Notes under the pieces: model-generated
The model's database searches: none
What the model was told of the DNA's origin: nothing
Seen by the model: the letters and a program-made list of their open reading frames with translations, nothing else
Assembly: GCF_016862515.1 (NCBI RefSeq)
Contig: NZ_BONC01000043.1
Span: 1-64,000, forward strand
Length of the DNA: 64,000 bases
From: Asanoa iriomotensis
GTDB taxonomy: Bacteria; Actinomycetota; Actinomycetes; Mycobacteriales; Micromonosporaceae
Direction of reading: 5' to 3'
Made by a program: the position numbers and the translations under genes
Part shown: one piece after another, positions 50,919-59,522 of the stretch
How positions within the stretch are numbered: position 1 is the stretch's first letter
How the letters are laid out: each line of letters begins with the position of its first letter

Positions 50919-51673
50919 CGCGATCCTTCCGGCCGGAACAGCACGAGGTTGACGTAGCGCGGCCACGGCGCGACCACCCGCCGCGCGAAGCTCTGCCGCA
51001 CCCGGCCGACCGCCGCGCGCTGGTGCGTGACCAGGTCGAACTCCTCGAGCGGCAGCCAACGGTCGCGGGGCATCACGAACGGCCGGTAGCCCCATTCCGC
51101 GAGCAGCGAGACGACCGGCTCGATCGGCTGGATCCGCTCCTCGACCTCGACGAGCAGCAGCGGGTGGTCCCGCCGCACCGTCTGCTCGGCACCGCGCAGC
51201 GCGGGCAGTTCGTGTCCCTCGACATCGATCTTCATGAACCGCACGTCGGTGAGCTCGAGGCTGTCCACGGTCACCCGGCGGACGGTGGTGCCGACACCCT
51301 CGCCGTGCTCGACCGACGACGTGCCCACGCCCGGTCCACCGGCCGGGAGGTAGAGCGTCGCGGTGCCGGGGTGGTCCGAGGCCGCCGCCTCGACCACCCG
51401 GACGTCGGGATAGGCGGTGGCGACCCGGTGCGCCAGTTCGGCGGCGGGCTCCAGCGCGACGACCAGGTCGGCGAGCCGGCGCAGGCCGCGGGTCCACGGC
51501 CCGTACCACGCGCCGATGTCGACAGCGGTGCCGCCGCGCGGCGCGTAGGAGGCGAGCCGCGCGAGCTCGGGCTCGATCCGTGGGTAGACCGCCCGGATGG
51601 CGGCGCCCACCGCACCGGCCGGCAGCGCCGCGGCCACGCGCGAGCTGATCTCAGAGGACAGGGACCCGGCCAT
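50915..51673 (-). CDS. FkbM-family methyltransferase
   Basis: This 252-residue SAM-dependent enzyme has motif AVDIGAWYGPWTRGL (about 50-64), ALEPAAELAHRVA and the FkbM signature FMKIDVEGHELPALRG (about 155-170). FkbM enzymes O-methylate sugars or polyketides. Within this envelope-glycan cluster a sugar methylation is likely. ATG 51673 is set by the family length. The gene diverges from the nucleotide-sugar dehydrogenase. Confidence 0.88.
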   Translation of the reverse strand: MAGSLSSEISSRVAAALPAGAVGAAIRAVYPRIEPELARLASYAPRGGTAVDIGAWYGPWTRGLRRLADLVVALEPAAELAHRVATAYPDVRVVEAAASDHPGTATLYLPAGGPGVGTSSVEHGEGVGTTVRRVTVDSLELTDVRFMKIDVEGHELPALRGAEQTVRRDHPLLLVEVEERIQPIEPVVSLLAEWGYRPFVMPRDRWLPLEEFDLVTHQRAAVGRVRQSFARRVVAPWPRYVNLVLFRPEGSR

Positions 51674-51775
51674 GCCGGGCACCTTAACCCCTGTCACGCG
51701 GACGGGTGGACCCGAGGTTTCCTCACCAGTAACCTGCACAGGATCCGCACCGGCGGACAGGAGTGTGAGGTCGCG

Positions 51776-52975
51776 ATGGCAGCTGCGGAGACCGCGGTCG
51801 ACGTCTGCGTCGTGGGCGGGTGCGGGCGGGTCGGCCTGCCGTTGGGCATCGCGCTGGCCGCACGGGGCCTCTCGGTCGTGCTCTACGACATCGATGCGGC
51901 GGCGGTCGATCTCGTCAACGCCGGCCGCTTGCCGTTCGCCGAGGCGGGCGCGGGCGACGCGCTGACCGCGGCACTGGCCGCCGGCCGGTTGACGGCCACC
52001 ACGGCGGCGTCGAGCGTCGGCCTGGCCGACGCGCTGGTCGTGGTCGTCGGCACCCCGGTCGACGAGCACCTCAACCCCGATCTCGGCGCCGTGCCGCGCG
52101 CGCTGGAGCGCTGCGCCGAGCACCTGCACGACGGTCAGCTCGTCGTGCTGCGCAGCACCGTCTATCCCGGTGTCACCGCGCTGACCGAGAAGCTGTTGGC
52201 CAGCAAGGGCCTCGCCGTCGACGTCGCGTTCTGCCCGGAACGGATCGCCGAGGGCAAGGCGATGACCGAGCTGTTCGCGCTGCCGCAGATCGTCGCCGCC
52301 CGCACGCCCGGCGCGCTGGCCCGCGCCGGCCGGCTGTTTCGCCACCTCACCGACTCGATCGTCGAGCTGGAGCCCGAGGAGGCCGAGCTCGCGAAGCTGT
52401 TCACCAACACGTGGCGCTACATCAAGTTCGCGACGGCCAACCAGTTCTGGATGATGGCCAACGACTTCGGGCTCGACTTCGCGCGCATCCGGCACGCCGT
52501 GGCATTCGACTATCCACGGGCCGCGGACCTGCCGATGCCCGGCTTCGCCGCCGGGCCGTGCCTGCTCAAGGACACGATGCAGCTGGCGGCGTTCAACCGC
52601 AACAACTTCGTGCTCGGCCACTCAGCGATGCTCATCAACGAAGGCCTGCCGCTCTATCTGGTCTCGCGGCTGGAGGACCGGTTCGACCTGGCGGAGATGA
52701 CCGTGGGCATCCTGGGCATGGCGTTCAAGGGCGGCAGCGACGACTCCCGCGACAGCCTGGCGTACAAGTTGCGCAAGATCCTGACGCTGAAGGCGCGCGA
52801 GACGCTGTGCACCGACCCGCACGTGACCGACGACCGTTTCCTACCGCTCGACGACGTGCTCAAGCGCGCCGACCTGCTGGTGATCGCGGCGCCGCACGCG
52901 GAATACGGCCGGCTGGACACCGACAAACCCCTCGTCGACATGTGGGGCCTGACCGGGCGGGGCGTGCGCGTGTGA
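51776..52975 (+). CDS. Nucleotide-sugar dehydrogenase (UDP-glucose/GDP-mannose type)
   Basis: This 399-residue NAD-dependent enzyme has the Rossmann motif VVGGCGRVGLPLG (about 12-24), STVYPGVT in the linker and the catalytic Cys in GPCLLKDT (about 262). It should oxidise C6 of a UDP- or GDP-/amino-sugar to the uronic acid in two steps. The sequence is of the WecC/Ugd class, and substrate cannot be fixed. It heads a plus-strand run with GT2 and epimerase genes (GTGA overlap), suggesting a dedicated sugar-nucleotide pathway for the envelope glycan. Confidence 0.9.
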   Translation: MAAAETAVDVCVVGGCGRVGLPLGIALAARGLSVVLYDIDAAAVDLVNAGRLPFAEAGAGDALTAALAAGRLTATTAASSVGLADALVVVVGTPVDEHLNPDLGAVPRALERCAEHLHDGQLVVLRSTVYPGVTALTEKLLASKGLAVDVAFCPERIAEGKAMTELFALPQIVAARTPGALARAGRLFRHLTDSIVELEPEEAELAKLFTNTWRYIKFATANQFWMMANDFGLDFARIRHAVAFDYPRAADLPMPGFAAGPCLLKDTMQLAAFNRNNFVLGHSAMLINEGLPLYLVSRLEDRFDLAEMTVGILGMAFKGGSDDSRDSLAYKLRKILTLKARETLCTDPHVTDDRFLPLDDVLKRADLLVIAAPHAEYGRLDTDKPLVDMWGLTGRGVRV

Positions 52976-53751
52976 ACCCGCGCGTCACCGTCGTCATCCC
53001 GGTCTACAACGAGGGCGAAGCGGTCGTGCGGTGCCTCGACCGCATCCTGCGTGAGGTCATGCTGCCCGCCGAGATCCTCGTCGTGCACGACATGCCGGAG
53101 GACACGACGGTCCCGTACGCGCGGCAGATTGCCGAGCGCGACCCGCGGGTTCGTGCGGTGCTCAACACCTACGGGCCTGGCCCGGCCAACGCGGTCCGGT
53201 TCGGCATCGACGCCGCCCGCGCGCCGGTCGCGGTCGTCACGATGGCCGACGGCTGCGACGACCCCCGCCAGATCGACGATCTGGCCCGCCTCGTCGACCG
53301 CGGCGTCGTGGTCGCCGCCGCCTCCCGCTACATGCCCGGCGGCCAGCAGGTCGGCGGTCCCCGGTTCAAGCGGATGGCATCGCGCTGGGCCGGCCGCAGC
53401 CTGCGACTGCTCGCCCGGGTCGGCACGAGGGACGCCACCAACAGCTTCAAGGCGTACGACACCGCGTTCGTGCGCGAGGTCGGCATCGAGTCCCGCACCG
53501 GCTTCGAGATCGGGATCGAGCTGACCGCGAAGGCGACCCGGCTGCGCCTGCCCGTCGCGGAGGTCCCCACGATCTGGCTCGACCGCCAGCTCGGCGAGTC
53601 ACGCTTCGACCTCGGCCGCTTCCTGCCCAGCTACCTTCGCTGGTACTTCTTCGCGTTCGGGCCGCGACTCACGGCCGACCAGCTCGCGGCGCGGTGGGCG
53701 CGGGTGCGCCCGGCGGTGCAGCCGTCGCAGGATCTCGACAAGACGCGATAG
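52972..53751 (+). CDS. GT2-family glycosyltransferase
   Basis: This 259-residue GT-A enzyme starts PRVTVVIPVYNEGEAVVRCL with the nucleotide-binding N-terminus. The DxD-like segment is VTMADGCDD (about 89-97) and a downstream SFKAYDTAF plus GFEIGIELTAKA match dolichol-phosphate-mannose synthase-like GT2 proteins. No membrane helices are present. Start GTG overlaps the dehydrogenase stop (GTGA). The product may be a lipid-linked sugar. Confidence 0.9.
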   Translation: MNPRVTVVIPVYNEGEAVVRCLDRILREVMLPAEILVVHDMPEDTTVPYARQIAERDPRVRAVLNTYGPGPANAVRFGIDAARAPVAVVTMADGCDDPRQIDDLARLVDRGVVVAAASRYMPGGQQVGGPRFKRMASRWAGRSLRLLARVGTRDATNSFKAYDTAFVREVGIESRTGFEIGIELTAKATRLRLPVAEVPTIWLDRQLGESRFDLGRFLPSYLRWYFFAFGPRLTADQLAARWARVRPAVQPSQDLDKTR

Positions 53752-53766
53752 GAAGGCACAACTCTC

Positions 53767-54792
53767 GTGGCGAAGGTGCTGGTCACCGGTTCGGCGGGCT
53801 TCATCGGCGGTTATCTGGTCGAGGAGCTGCTCGACCGCGGGCACTCGGTGGTGGGGCTCGACAACTTCTCGAAGTACGGCCCGGTGTCCCATGGGTACGA
53901 CGACCACCCGCGCTTCTCGTTCGTGGAGGGCGATGCCCGCGACCCGGGCCTGCTCACCGACCTGCTCGCCGACTGCGACCACTTCGTCGCGGGCGCCGCG
54001 ATGATCGGTGGCATCTCCTACTTCCACGCGTACGCGTACGACCTGCTGGCTGCCAACGAGCGCATCATGGCGGCCTCGTGCGACGCGGCGATCGCGGCTC
54101 ACCGCGCCGGTCAGCTGCGCAAGGTCACGTACATCTCGTCGTCGATGGTGTTCGAGTCGGCCGACGTGTGGCCGAGTCGGGAGGGTGACGAGCGGCGCAT
54201 ACCGCCACCGGTCTCCTCGTACGGTTTCCAGAAGCTCGCCGTCGAATACTGGGCGCGGGCGGCCTGGGATCAGCACGGGCTGCCGTACACGATCGTCCGG
54301 CCATTCAACTGCGTCGGCGTGGGCGAGGGCCGAGCACTCGGTTCGGCCGAAGTGCTTTCGGGCAACGTGAAGCTCGCGATGTCACATGTCGTGCCCGACC
54401 TGGTGCAGAAGGTCCTCAAGGGTCAGGACCCGTTGCACATCCTGGGTTCGGGCGATCAGGTGCGCCACTACACCTACGGCGGCGACCTGGCCCGGGGCAT
54501 CGTGACAGCGATGGAGCACGAGGCCGCCCGCAACGAGGACTTCAACCTCTCGACGGCTTCGTCGACGACCGTGCTGGCCTTGGCCGCCCTGATCTGGCGC
54601 AAGATCAAGGGCCCGGACGTGCCATTCCGTCACGTCAGCGACGAGCCGTTCGCCCACGACGTCGCGAAGCGGGTGCCCGACGTCACCAAGGCCCGCGAGG
54701 TCCTCGGCTTCACGGCGACGACGACCCTCGACGCGATGCTCGACGAGGTGATCCCGTGGATCACCCGCGCGGTGGCGGAGGGGCGACTCTAG
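53767..54792 (+). CDS. NAD-dependent epimerase/dehydratase
   Basis: This 341-residue extended SDR has TGSAGFIGG (about 7-15), catalytic SSSMVF (about 122-127) with Tyr/Lys in SSYGFQKLAVEYW (about 150-162) and RPFNCVGVGE. It should convert NDP-sugars (epimerisation, decarboxylation or reduction). GTG 53767 is supported by an AGGAAGG site. The gene may act on the uronic acid made by the dehydrogenase two genes upstream. Its end overlaps the convergent SRPBCC gene by 32 bp. Confidence 0.9.
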   Translation: MAKVLVTGSAGFIGGYLVEELLDRGHSVVGLDNFSKYGPVSHGYDDHPRFSFVEGDARDPGLLTDLLADCDHFVAGAAMIGGISYFHAYAYDLLAANERIMAASCDAAIAAHRAGQLRKVTYISSSMVFESADVWPSREGDERRIPPPVSSYGFQKLAVEYWARAAWDQHGLPYTIVRPFNCVGVGEGRALGSAEVLSGNVKLAMSHVVPDLVQKVLKGQDPLHILGSGDQVRHYTYGGDLARGIVTAMEHEAARNEDFNLSTASSTTVLALAALIWRKIKGPDVPFRHVSDEPFAHDVAKRVPDVTKAREVLGFTATTTLDAMLDEVIPWITRAVAEGRL

Positions 54793-55246
54793 GCTCGTCT
54801 CCGCCGTTGTTGCGGGCCTCGATGGCATTGATGGCGTGCTCCAGTTCCTTGCCCAGCACCCGATTGCCGATGAATCCGATCAGGAAGCCGAGCGCGCGCC
54901 CCTTGACGTTCTTGCCGTCGCGCACCTCGACGAGGTCCACATTGGTCGTGCCGTCGGGCTGCGGGCTCAGCGTGTACGTGAAGCCCGACCTGCCACCCCA
55001 CCTGTTGGAATCCGTGGTGGTCACCACGACGTGGTTCACGTCGGACCAGTCGTAGTGCATGCGTTCCCAGATGCCGCCCGAGCCCTCGGTGACGTCGGCC
55101 TGATCGGTGCCCAGATCGTGCACCTCGAGATAGCCGTCGGCGCTGCGGCTGAAGATCTCGGACCGCCCCGGCCCGAAATCGGTCAACGCGGCGACGAACT
55201 CCTCGGGCGTCGCGGTCGTGGTCCGCTGCAGGTGAATCGTGGTCAT
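54761..55246 (-). CDS. SRPBCC-fold protein
   Basis: This 161-residue protein has the START/Bet v1-like pattern: IHLQRTTTATPEEFVAALTDF at the start, a run of strands with VNHVVVTTTDSNRWGG, and a long C-terminal helix KELEHAINAIEARN. Such proteins bind hydrophobic ligands. A family member is the toxin partner of MT0933-like antitoxins in mycobacteria, but here the antitoxin-like gene is 42 kb away. ATG 55246 starts the protein. It may belong to the stress cluster that follows. Confidence 0.8.
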   Translation of the reverse strand: MTTIHLQRTTTATPEEFVAALTDFGPGRSEIFSRSADGYLEVHDLGTDQADVTEGSGGIWERMHYDWSDVNHVVVTTTDSNRWGGRSGFTYTLSPQPDGTTNVDLVEVRDGKNVKGRALGFLIGFIGNRVLGKELEHAINAIEARNNGGDEPRVAPPPPRG

Positions 55247-55308
55247 GCCGGCTCCGTTCGGTCGATGATTCGCGGACGGGCCCCTCGCTCTGACGCTACG
55301 CCGTCGCC

Positions 55309-55632
55309 TCAGCCTCGGTTGGCCACTCCCGGGTGCCCTGGGTCGATGAGGTCGGCGTAGCCAGGGTTGTTCTCGATGAAGGCGTGCACGATCGGGCACA
55401 TGATGGTGACCGTCTGGCCGTGCGCGCGAACGTCGTCCAGCACCCGGCGGATCAGCTCGGTGGCGACGCCCTGTCCGCGGAACTCGGGGAACACCGAGGT
55501 GGCCCGCAACACGAGTCGGTCGCCGCCGGCCACGTCGTAGGCCAGCCCGGCCACCTCTCGGCCCCCGGCGACGGCAGCGTAGGCGCCGACTTCCTCGTCC
55601 CTGACGACCTCGAAGTCCTTACTGGCGTACAC
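55309..55632 (-). CDS. Small GNAT-type N-acetyltransferase
   Basis: This 107-residue protein has the short GNAT fold with the acetyl-CoA loop FRGQGVATELIRRVLDDVRAHG and the C-terminal HAFIENNPGYADL, typical of the YjdJ/Gcn5-like group. The start is GTG 55632, overlapping the end of the quinone-reductase gene by 14 bp, so the two are co-transcribed. A target is unknown. Confidence 0.88.
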   Translation of the reverse strand: MYASKDFEVVRDEEVGAYAAVAGGREVAGLAYDVAGGDRLVLRATSVFPEFRGQGVATELIRRVLDDVRAHGQTVTIMCPIVHAFIENNPGYADLIDPGHPGVANRG

Positions 55633-56536
55633 GGATGATCGTCTTTCCCTTCACGCGCTCGGTCGGGTTGAACGCCGTGACGGCATCGTCGAGTGTCGCG
55701 ACGCTGCCGATGACCGTCCGCAGACGTCCGTCCCGCACTCGCTGGACGACCTCGTTCAGTTGGGTGCGATCGGACACGACGACGAAGTCGATCGCCAGGC
55801 CGTCCGAGGGCCGCGCCGCCGGCGGGCCGGCGATCGTCACCAGCGTTCCGCCGGCGCGAACCAGCCCGGCCGACCGCGTCCCGATGTCACCGCCGATCAC
55901 GTCGAACACGAGATCGACTCCGCCGACGTCTTCCAGCCGGTCGTTGTCGAGGTCGACGAACTCCTTGGCGCCGAAGTCGATTGCGGTTGGACGGTCGGCG
56001 GCGCGTCCGGTGCCGATGACGTAAGCGCCGGCCTCGCGGGCGAGCTGGGTGACCATCGATCCGACGCCGCCGGCCGCACCGTGCACGAGCACGCTCTGCC
56101 CCGGCTGGACACGCCCGTGCTCGAACAGCCCCTGCCACGCGGTCAGACCCGAGATCGGCAGGCTCGCGCCGACCGTGAAGTCGACGTCTCCGGGCAGCGG
56201 GGCGAGGTTGCGTGCCTCGACGGCCGTGCGCTCCGCCAGCGTCCCGTCGCGGGTCCAGTCGGTGAGGCCGAACACCCGCTGTCCCACCGACAGCCCGGTC
56301 GTGCCATAGCCGAGGGCGCTGACCACACCGGCCAGCTCGTGCCCGGGAATCGACGGCGTCCGGTCACGGCCGAGGCGATCGGTCCAGGTCGAGGGCCAGG
56401 TCAACTCTCCAGGGGTGAAACCCGAGGCATGAACCTCGACGAGCACGTCGTTGATCGCAGCCTCTGGCTCGGGACGCTCGGCGAGCGTCATCCCGGCCGT
56501 TCCGGCGGCCTCGTCCTTGACCACAATCGCCTTCAT
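55619..56536 (-). CDS. NADPH:quinone reductase-like (MDR superfamily) oxidoreductase
   Basis: This 305-residue zinc-free MDR enzyme has the quinone reductase N-terminus MKAIVVKDE, PGHELAGVVSALG, and cofactor motif VHGAAGGVGSMVTQLA (about 145-160). No structural zinc cysteines are visible. It should reduce quinones or enones using NADPH. A 14-bp perfect palindrome lies 21-34 bp before ATG 56536 and is likely its operator. The GNAT gene follows directly. Confidence 0.9.
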   Translation of the reverse strand: MKAIVVKDEAAGTAGMTLAERPEPEAAINDVLVEVHASGFTPGELTWPSTWTDRLGRDRTPSIPGHELAGVVSALGYGTTGLSVGQRVFGLTDWTRDGTLAERTAVEARNLAPLPGDVDFTVGASLPISGLTAWQGLFEHGRVQPGQSVLVHGAAGGVGSMVTQLAREAGAYVIGTGRAADRPTAIDFGAKEFVDLDNDRLEDVGGVDLVFDVIGGDIGTRSAGLVRAGGTLVTIAGPPAARPSDGLAIDFVVVSDRTQLNEVVQRVRDGRLRTVIGSVATLDDAVTAFNPTERVKGKTIIRVRQ

Positions 56537-56556
56537 CGGGCACCTCCCTGTTCTCC

Positions 56557-56570
56557 GGACTATTTAGTCC
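56557..56570. promoter_or_regulatory. Candidate TetR operator at quinone-reductase gene
   Basis: GGACTATTTAGTCC is a perfect 14-bp palindrome, identical to the site at 57846-57859. It sits in the 43-bp spacer before the quinone-reductase gene. Confidence 0.75.
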
Positions 56571-56579
56571 ATCCACTGT

Positions 56580-56984
56580 TCAGGCGGGCTGTCGCACTGC
56601 CGTGCCGAGGTTGTTGTCGATCACGTACCGCCAGATTCCGTCCGCGCCGCGGTGCACGACATCACATGCCGAGCCTCCGACGTGTACGTGCTCGCCGTCG
56701 CGACCTGTGCCGTCAATCGACCAGTCCAGCACGATCTCGGCGATATCGCCGTTGACGAAGACATGGCGAGCTTTGGCCTCCAATGGCAGGCCGTGCTTCA
56801 GATCGGGCGCGAGTTGTGCGGCGATCTCGGTGTGACCGGCGACGGTTCGTCCGTCCTTCACGACCAGCACCGCCTCCGGCTCGTACAGGGGCAGCATCGC
56901 GCTGACCTCGCCGGAGTTGAACCGCTCGACCAGTGAGGGGACGACGCCCTCGGGCTCGGTCGGGAGTGAATAGGAATCGGACAT
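56580..56984 (-). CDS. SnoaL-like/nuclear-transport-factor-fold protein
   Basis: This 134-residue protein has the NTF2-like cone fold pattern: VPSLVERFNSGEVSAMLPLYEPEAVLV near the start, then VAGHTEIAAQLAP and WRYVIDNNLG at the end. These small domains act as isomerases or ligand-binding proteins. GGAGG precedes ATG 56984. A variant of the shared palindrome lies upstream (57021-57038). It stands divergently from the TetR gene. Confidence 0.85.
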   Translation of the reverse strand: MSDSYSLPTEPEGVVPSLVERFNSGEVSAMLPLYEPEAVLVVKDGRTVAGHTEIAAQLAPDLKHGLPLEAKARHVFVNGDIAEIVLDWSIDGTGRDGEHVHVGGSACDVVHRGADGIWRYVIDNNLGTAVRQPA

Positions 56985-57020
56985 TGCGTCCTCCTGCCCG
57001 TCGTGATTTGCCAACCTCAA

Positions 57021-57038
57021 CTGGACTAACTCGTCCAG
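57021..57038. promoter_or_regulatory. Variant operator between SnoaL-like and TetR genes
   Basis: CTGGAC and GTCCAG (arms 6 bp around TAACTC) form an inverted repeat that preserves GGACTA but changes the right half of the shared palindrome. It lies 37 bp before the SnoaL-like start and may bind the same regulator more weakly. Confidence 0.5.
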
Positions 57039-57169
57039 TGTAGCGGGCTTGCCGGGCACCCAGCACTGGCGTCTAGCGTGACCGGCGCGCGAATGCGACA
57101 GCACGCCTGATGGACTCCAGAGTCCCTTCCTTCGTGGCGTATATGCGCTTTGCTGGATAGACTTCACCG

Positions 57170-57826
57170 ATGGGCGACGAGCAGTTGGCTGCGCCGGCGA
57201 AGCAGCAGAGGATCAGCCAACGGGGGGTCGCGACCCGGGAGCGGATTCTCGAGGCGGCCAACCGCCTGATGCTCGTGCGCGGAGTCAACGCCACGACCCT
57301 TGACGACGTCCGTGCGGCGAGTCAGACGAGCAAGTCCCAGCTTTACCGGCACTTCGCCGACAAGCAGGAGCTCGTGCGCGCGCTGGTCAAATATCGCGGC
57401 GCGCTCGTGCTCGCGCGTGAACGCGGCGGGCTGGAACGCCTGAGATCGTTCTCGGGGCTGGTCCGGTGGCGCAACGCACTGGTCCAGGCCAACTCGTTGA
57501 ACAACGGCAGATACGGGTGTGGCCTCGGGTCGATGGCTGTCGAGCTCTCCGACCAGGACGAACAGTCTCGATCGATGCTGTCGGAGACGTTCGCGGAGTG
57601 GGAAAAGCTGATCAGCGATGGTCTGCACCGGATGCGCGACAGCGGTGCACTGCGCCAGGACGCCGACCCGGAGAAGCTGGCCACGGGGTTGATGGCAGCC
57701 CTGCAGGGCGGCTACCTGCTGGCGAACGCCGCGCACGACGTCGCACCCATGGAAGTCGCTCTCGACATGGCGCTGGACCACATCAGATCGTTCCTCGTCG
57801 AGCCGTCCGCCGAGTCGACCCGCTGA
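57170..57826 (+). CDS. TetR-family transcriptional repressor
   Basis: This 218-residue protein has a TetR helix-turn-helix (about 22-66: RERILEAANRLMLVRGVNATTLDDVRAASQTSKSQLYRHFADK) and a C-terminal ligand-binding domain with the TetR_C pattern (GLGSMAVELSDQDEQ). Cys115 lies near the domain junction and could sense electrophiles, as in some TetR regulators. It sits between the quinone-reductase/SnoaL genes and osmC-msrB-msrA, and identical palindromes flank it. It probably represses the whole module. Confidence 0.9.
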   Translation: MGDEQLAAPAKQQRISQRGVATRERILEAANRLMLVRGVNATTLDDVRAASQTSKSQLYRHFADKQELVRALVKYRGALVLARERGGLERLRSFSGLVRWRNALVQANSLNNGRYGCGLGSMAVELSDQDEQSRSMLSETFAEWEKLISDGLHRMRDSGALRQDADPEKLATGLMAALQGGYLLANAAHDVAPMEVALDMALDHIRSFLVEPSAESTR

Positions 57827-57845
57827 GGCGATCCCCTCGAAGGTT

Positions 57846-57859
57846 GGACTATTTAGTCC
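57846..57859. promoter_or_regulatory. Candidate TetR operator before osmC-msrBA
   Basis: GGACTATTTAGTCC, a perfect palindrome identical to 56557-56570, lies 51 bp before the OsmC start and 20 bp after the tetR stop. Confidence 0.75.
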
Positions 57860-57909
57860 GCCGAGGCTAGCGTCGGAGGTCAACCAGGATCTACAGGAAG
57901 GCGCCGTTG

Positions 57910-58338
57910 ATGGAACCCGATCGGGATCGTGTCGTAGCATCCGCCCGAGCTGTCCTGCCCGCCACCGAGCGCCGGCGCACGGACATGACCACCCGCGGCT
58001 TCACGTTCGTCGCCGACGAACCGCACAACCGCTCGGTCGGCGAAGGCCCGACGCCGACGGAGCACCTGCTGATGGCGCTCGCGTCGTGCACGGCTCAGAC
58101 GCTGCGGCAGTACGTCGACTACAAGTACGACACCGCCGGCGACATCACCGTGGAGATCGACTACCACGAACCCGAGCAGGAAGGCGCGGAGCGTTACCTG
58201 CTGCGCACGATCACGCTGAGCGAAGAACCTGACCCCGACGACTTGAAGGTGATGCATGAAATCGCCGAGAGGTCGCCGGTAACCCTGCTGATCCAGTTCG
58301 CCTGGAGCGTGCGGACCGAGTTCTCCGTGCCGCGCTGA
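57910..58338 (+). CDS. OsmC-family protein lacking one catalytic cysteine
   Basis: This 142-residue protein has the OsmC fold with the peroxidatic Cys60 in [14 protein letters not shown] and the helix before the second site as ERSPVTLL. In OsmC/Ohr peroxidases and in the YhfA-type group this second site is Cys (CPV/CPY); here it is Ser122. The enzyme might use external thiols, or not be a peroxidase. AGGAAGG precedes ATG 57910. It leads the plus-strand OsmC-MsrB-MsrA stress run. Confidence 0.88.
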   Translation: MEPDRDRVVASARAVLPATERRRTDMTTRGFTFVADEPHNRSVGEGPTPTEHLLMALASCTAQTLRQYVDYKYDTAGDITVEIDYHEPEQEGAERYLLRTITLSEEPDPDDLKVMHEIAERSPVTLLIQFAWSVRTEFSVPR

Positions 58339-58454
58339 AACCCCAACCCGAGACCGCGGTCACAGCGAGTTCTCCGGAGCCCGGGACCAAAACCGTCCAC
58401 GGGAGTGTTGTTGCAGATGACGCCGCAGCCAGCGGCGGCAGAAGAGGAGAGACC

Positions 58455-58925
58455 GTGTCACACGACTACAGCAAGACTCCGGACGCGCTCAGCCGCCTCA
58501 CCGACAACCAGTTCCACGTCACTCAGCAGGACGGGACAGAGCCCGCGTTCCGAAACGAGTACTGGGACAACCACGAGCCCGGGATCTACGTGGACGTGGT
58601 CTCCGGCCAGCCGCTGTTCTCGTCGACCGACAAGTACGACAGTGGCACCGGATGGCCCAGCTTCACCAAGCCGATCGAAAGCGACGTCGTGCGCACCAAG
58701 ACCGACAGGTCGCTCTGGATGACCCGCGTCGAGGTGCGGTCCGCCGGCGCCGACAGCCACCTGGGCCACCTTTTCGATGACGGCCCTGCCGATGCGGGAG
58801 GCCTGCGCTACTGCATGAACTCGGCTGCGCTGCGCTTCATCCCGGTCTCCGAGCTCGAGAAGCAGGGCTACGGAGAGTACCGCTCGCTGTTCGAGCCCAA
58901 CGGCACAAAGGAGCACGCATCATGA
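58455..58925 (+). CDS. msrB: Peptide methionine-R-sulfoxide reductase MsrB
   Basis: This 156-residue MsrB has GTGWPSF (about 64-70) and the catalytic Cys120 in [11 protein letters not shown]. The zinc-binding CxxC pairs of many MsrB enzymes are absent, so this is the zinc-free type. GTG 58455 has a GAGGAGAG ribosome site. Its stop overlaps the start of msrA (ATGA). Together they repair both stereoisomers of oxidised methionine. Confidence 0.95.
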   Translation: MSHDYSKTPDALSRLTDNQFHVTQQDGTEPAFRNEYWDNHEPGIYVDVVSGQPLFSSTDKYDSGTGWPSFTKPIESDVVRTKTDRSLWMTRVEVRSAGADSHLGHLFDDGPADAGGLRYCMNSAALRFIPVSELEKQGYGEYRSLFEPNGTKEHAS

Positions 58926-59476
58926 CCAGCGGAGTCAACGACACCGGACGGGTCACCCGCGAACCGGGCACCGAGACGGCCGTCCTGGCCGGCGGGTGCT
59001 TCTGGGGGATGGAGGACCTGATCCGCCGGCAGCCAGGAGTGCTGGACACGCGGGTCGGATACACCGGTGGCGACAACGACCACGCGACGTACCGCAACCA
59101 CCCTGGCCACGCCGAGGCGGTCGAGATCGTCTTCGATCCGACGCAGACGACGTACCGTGACATCTTGGCGTTCTTCTTCCAGATCCACGACCCGTCGACG
59201 TTGAACCGCCAGGGCAACGACATGGGCACGAGCTACCGCTCAGCGATCTTCCCGCTCACCGACGAGCAGGACCGAGTCGCCCGCGACACGATCGCGGATG
59301 TCGACGCGTCAGGGTTGTGGCCGGGCAAGGCGGTCACGACGATCGAGCCGGCCGGGCCGTTCTGGGAGGCCGAGCCCGAGCACCAGGACTACCTGATCAA
59401 CTACCCGAACGGCTACACCTGCCACTTCCCGCGGCCGGACTGGGTGCTGCCCAGGCGCACCGCGACCTCGGCCTGA
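58922..59476 (+). CDS. msrA: Peptide methionine-S-sulfoxide reductase MsrA
   Basis: This 184-residue MsrA has catalytic Cys26 in [11 protein letters not shown] and the conserved GYTGGD, HAEAVEI and [12 protein letters not shown] segments. Length is slightly shorter than most MsrA at the C-terminus, where only the single Cys in YTCHFPRP is available for resolution. It is the last gene of the stress run; a strong hairpin follows 12 bp past the stop. Confidence 0.95.
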   Translation: MTSGVNDTGRVTREPGTETAVLAGGCFWGMEDLIRRQPGVLDTRVGYTGGDNDHATYRNHPGHAEAVEIVFDPTQTTYRDILAFFFQIHDPSTLNRQGNDMGTSYRSAIFPLTDEQDRVARDTIADVDASGLWPGKAVTTIEPAGPFWEAEPEHQDYLINYPNGYTCHFPRPDWVLPRRTATSA

Positions 59477-59488
59477 CGCAAGGCCAGG

Positions 59489-59522
59489 GGGCGCGTTCAT
59501 CGGCGAACCGATGGACGCGCCC
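59489..59522 (+). terminator. Hairpin terminator after msrA
   Basis: A 15-bp stem (59489-59503 with 59508-59522, one G-U pair) around a CGAA tetraloop lies 12 bp past the msrA stop. Confidence 0.8.

Noticed and set aside
54761-55246. SRPBCC protein as toxin partner of the small antitoxin-like protein
   Set aside because: The genes are 42 kb apart and in unrelated contexts; the fold alone is too common.
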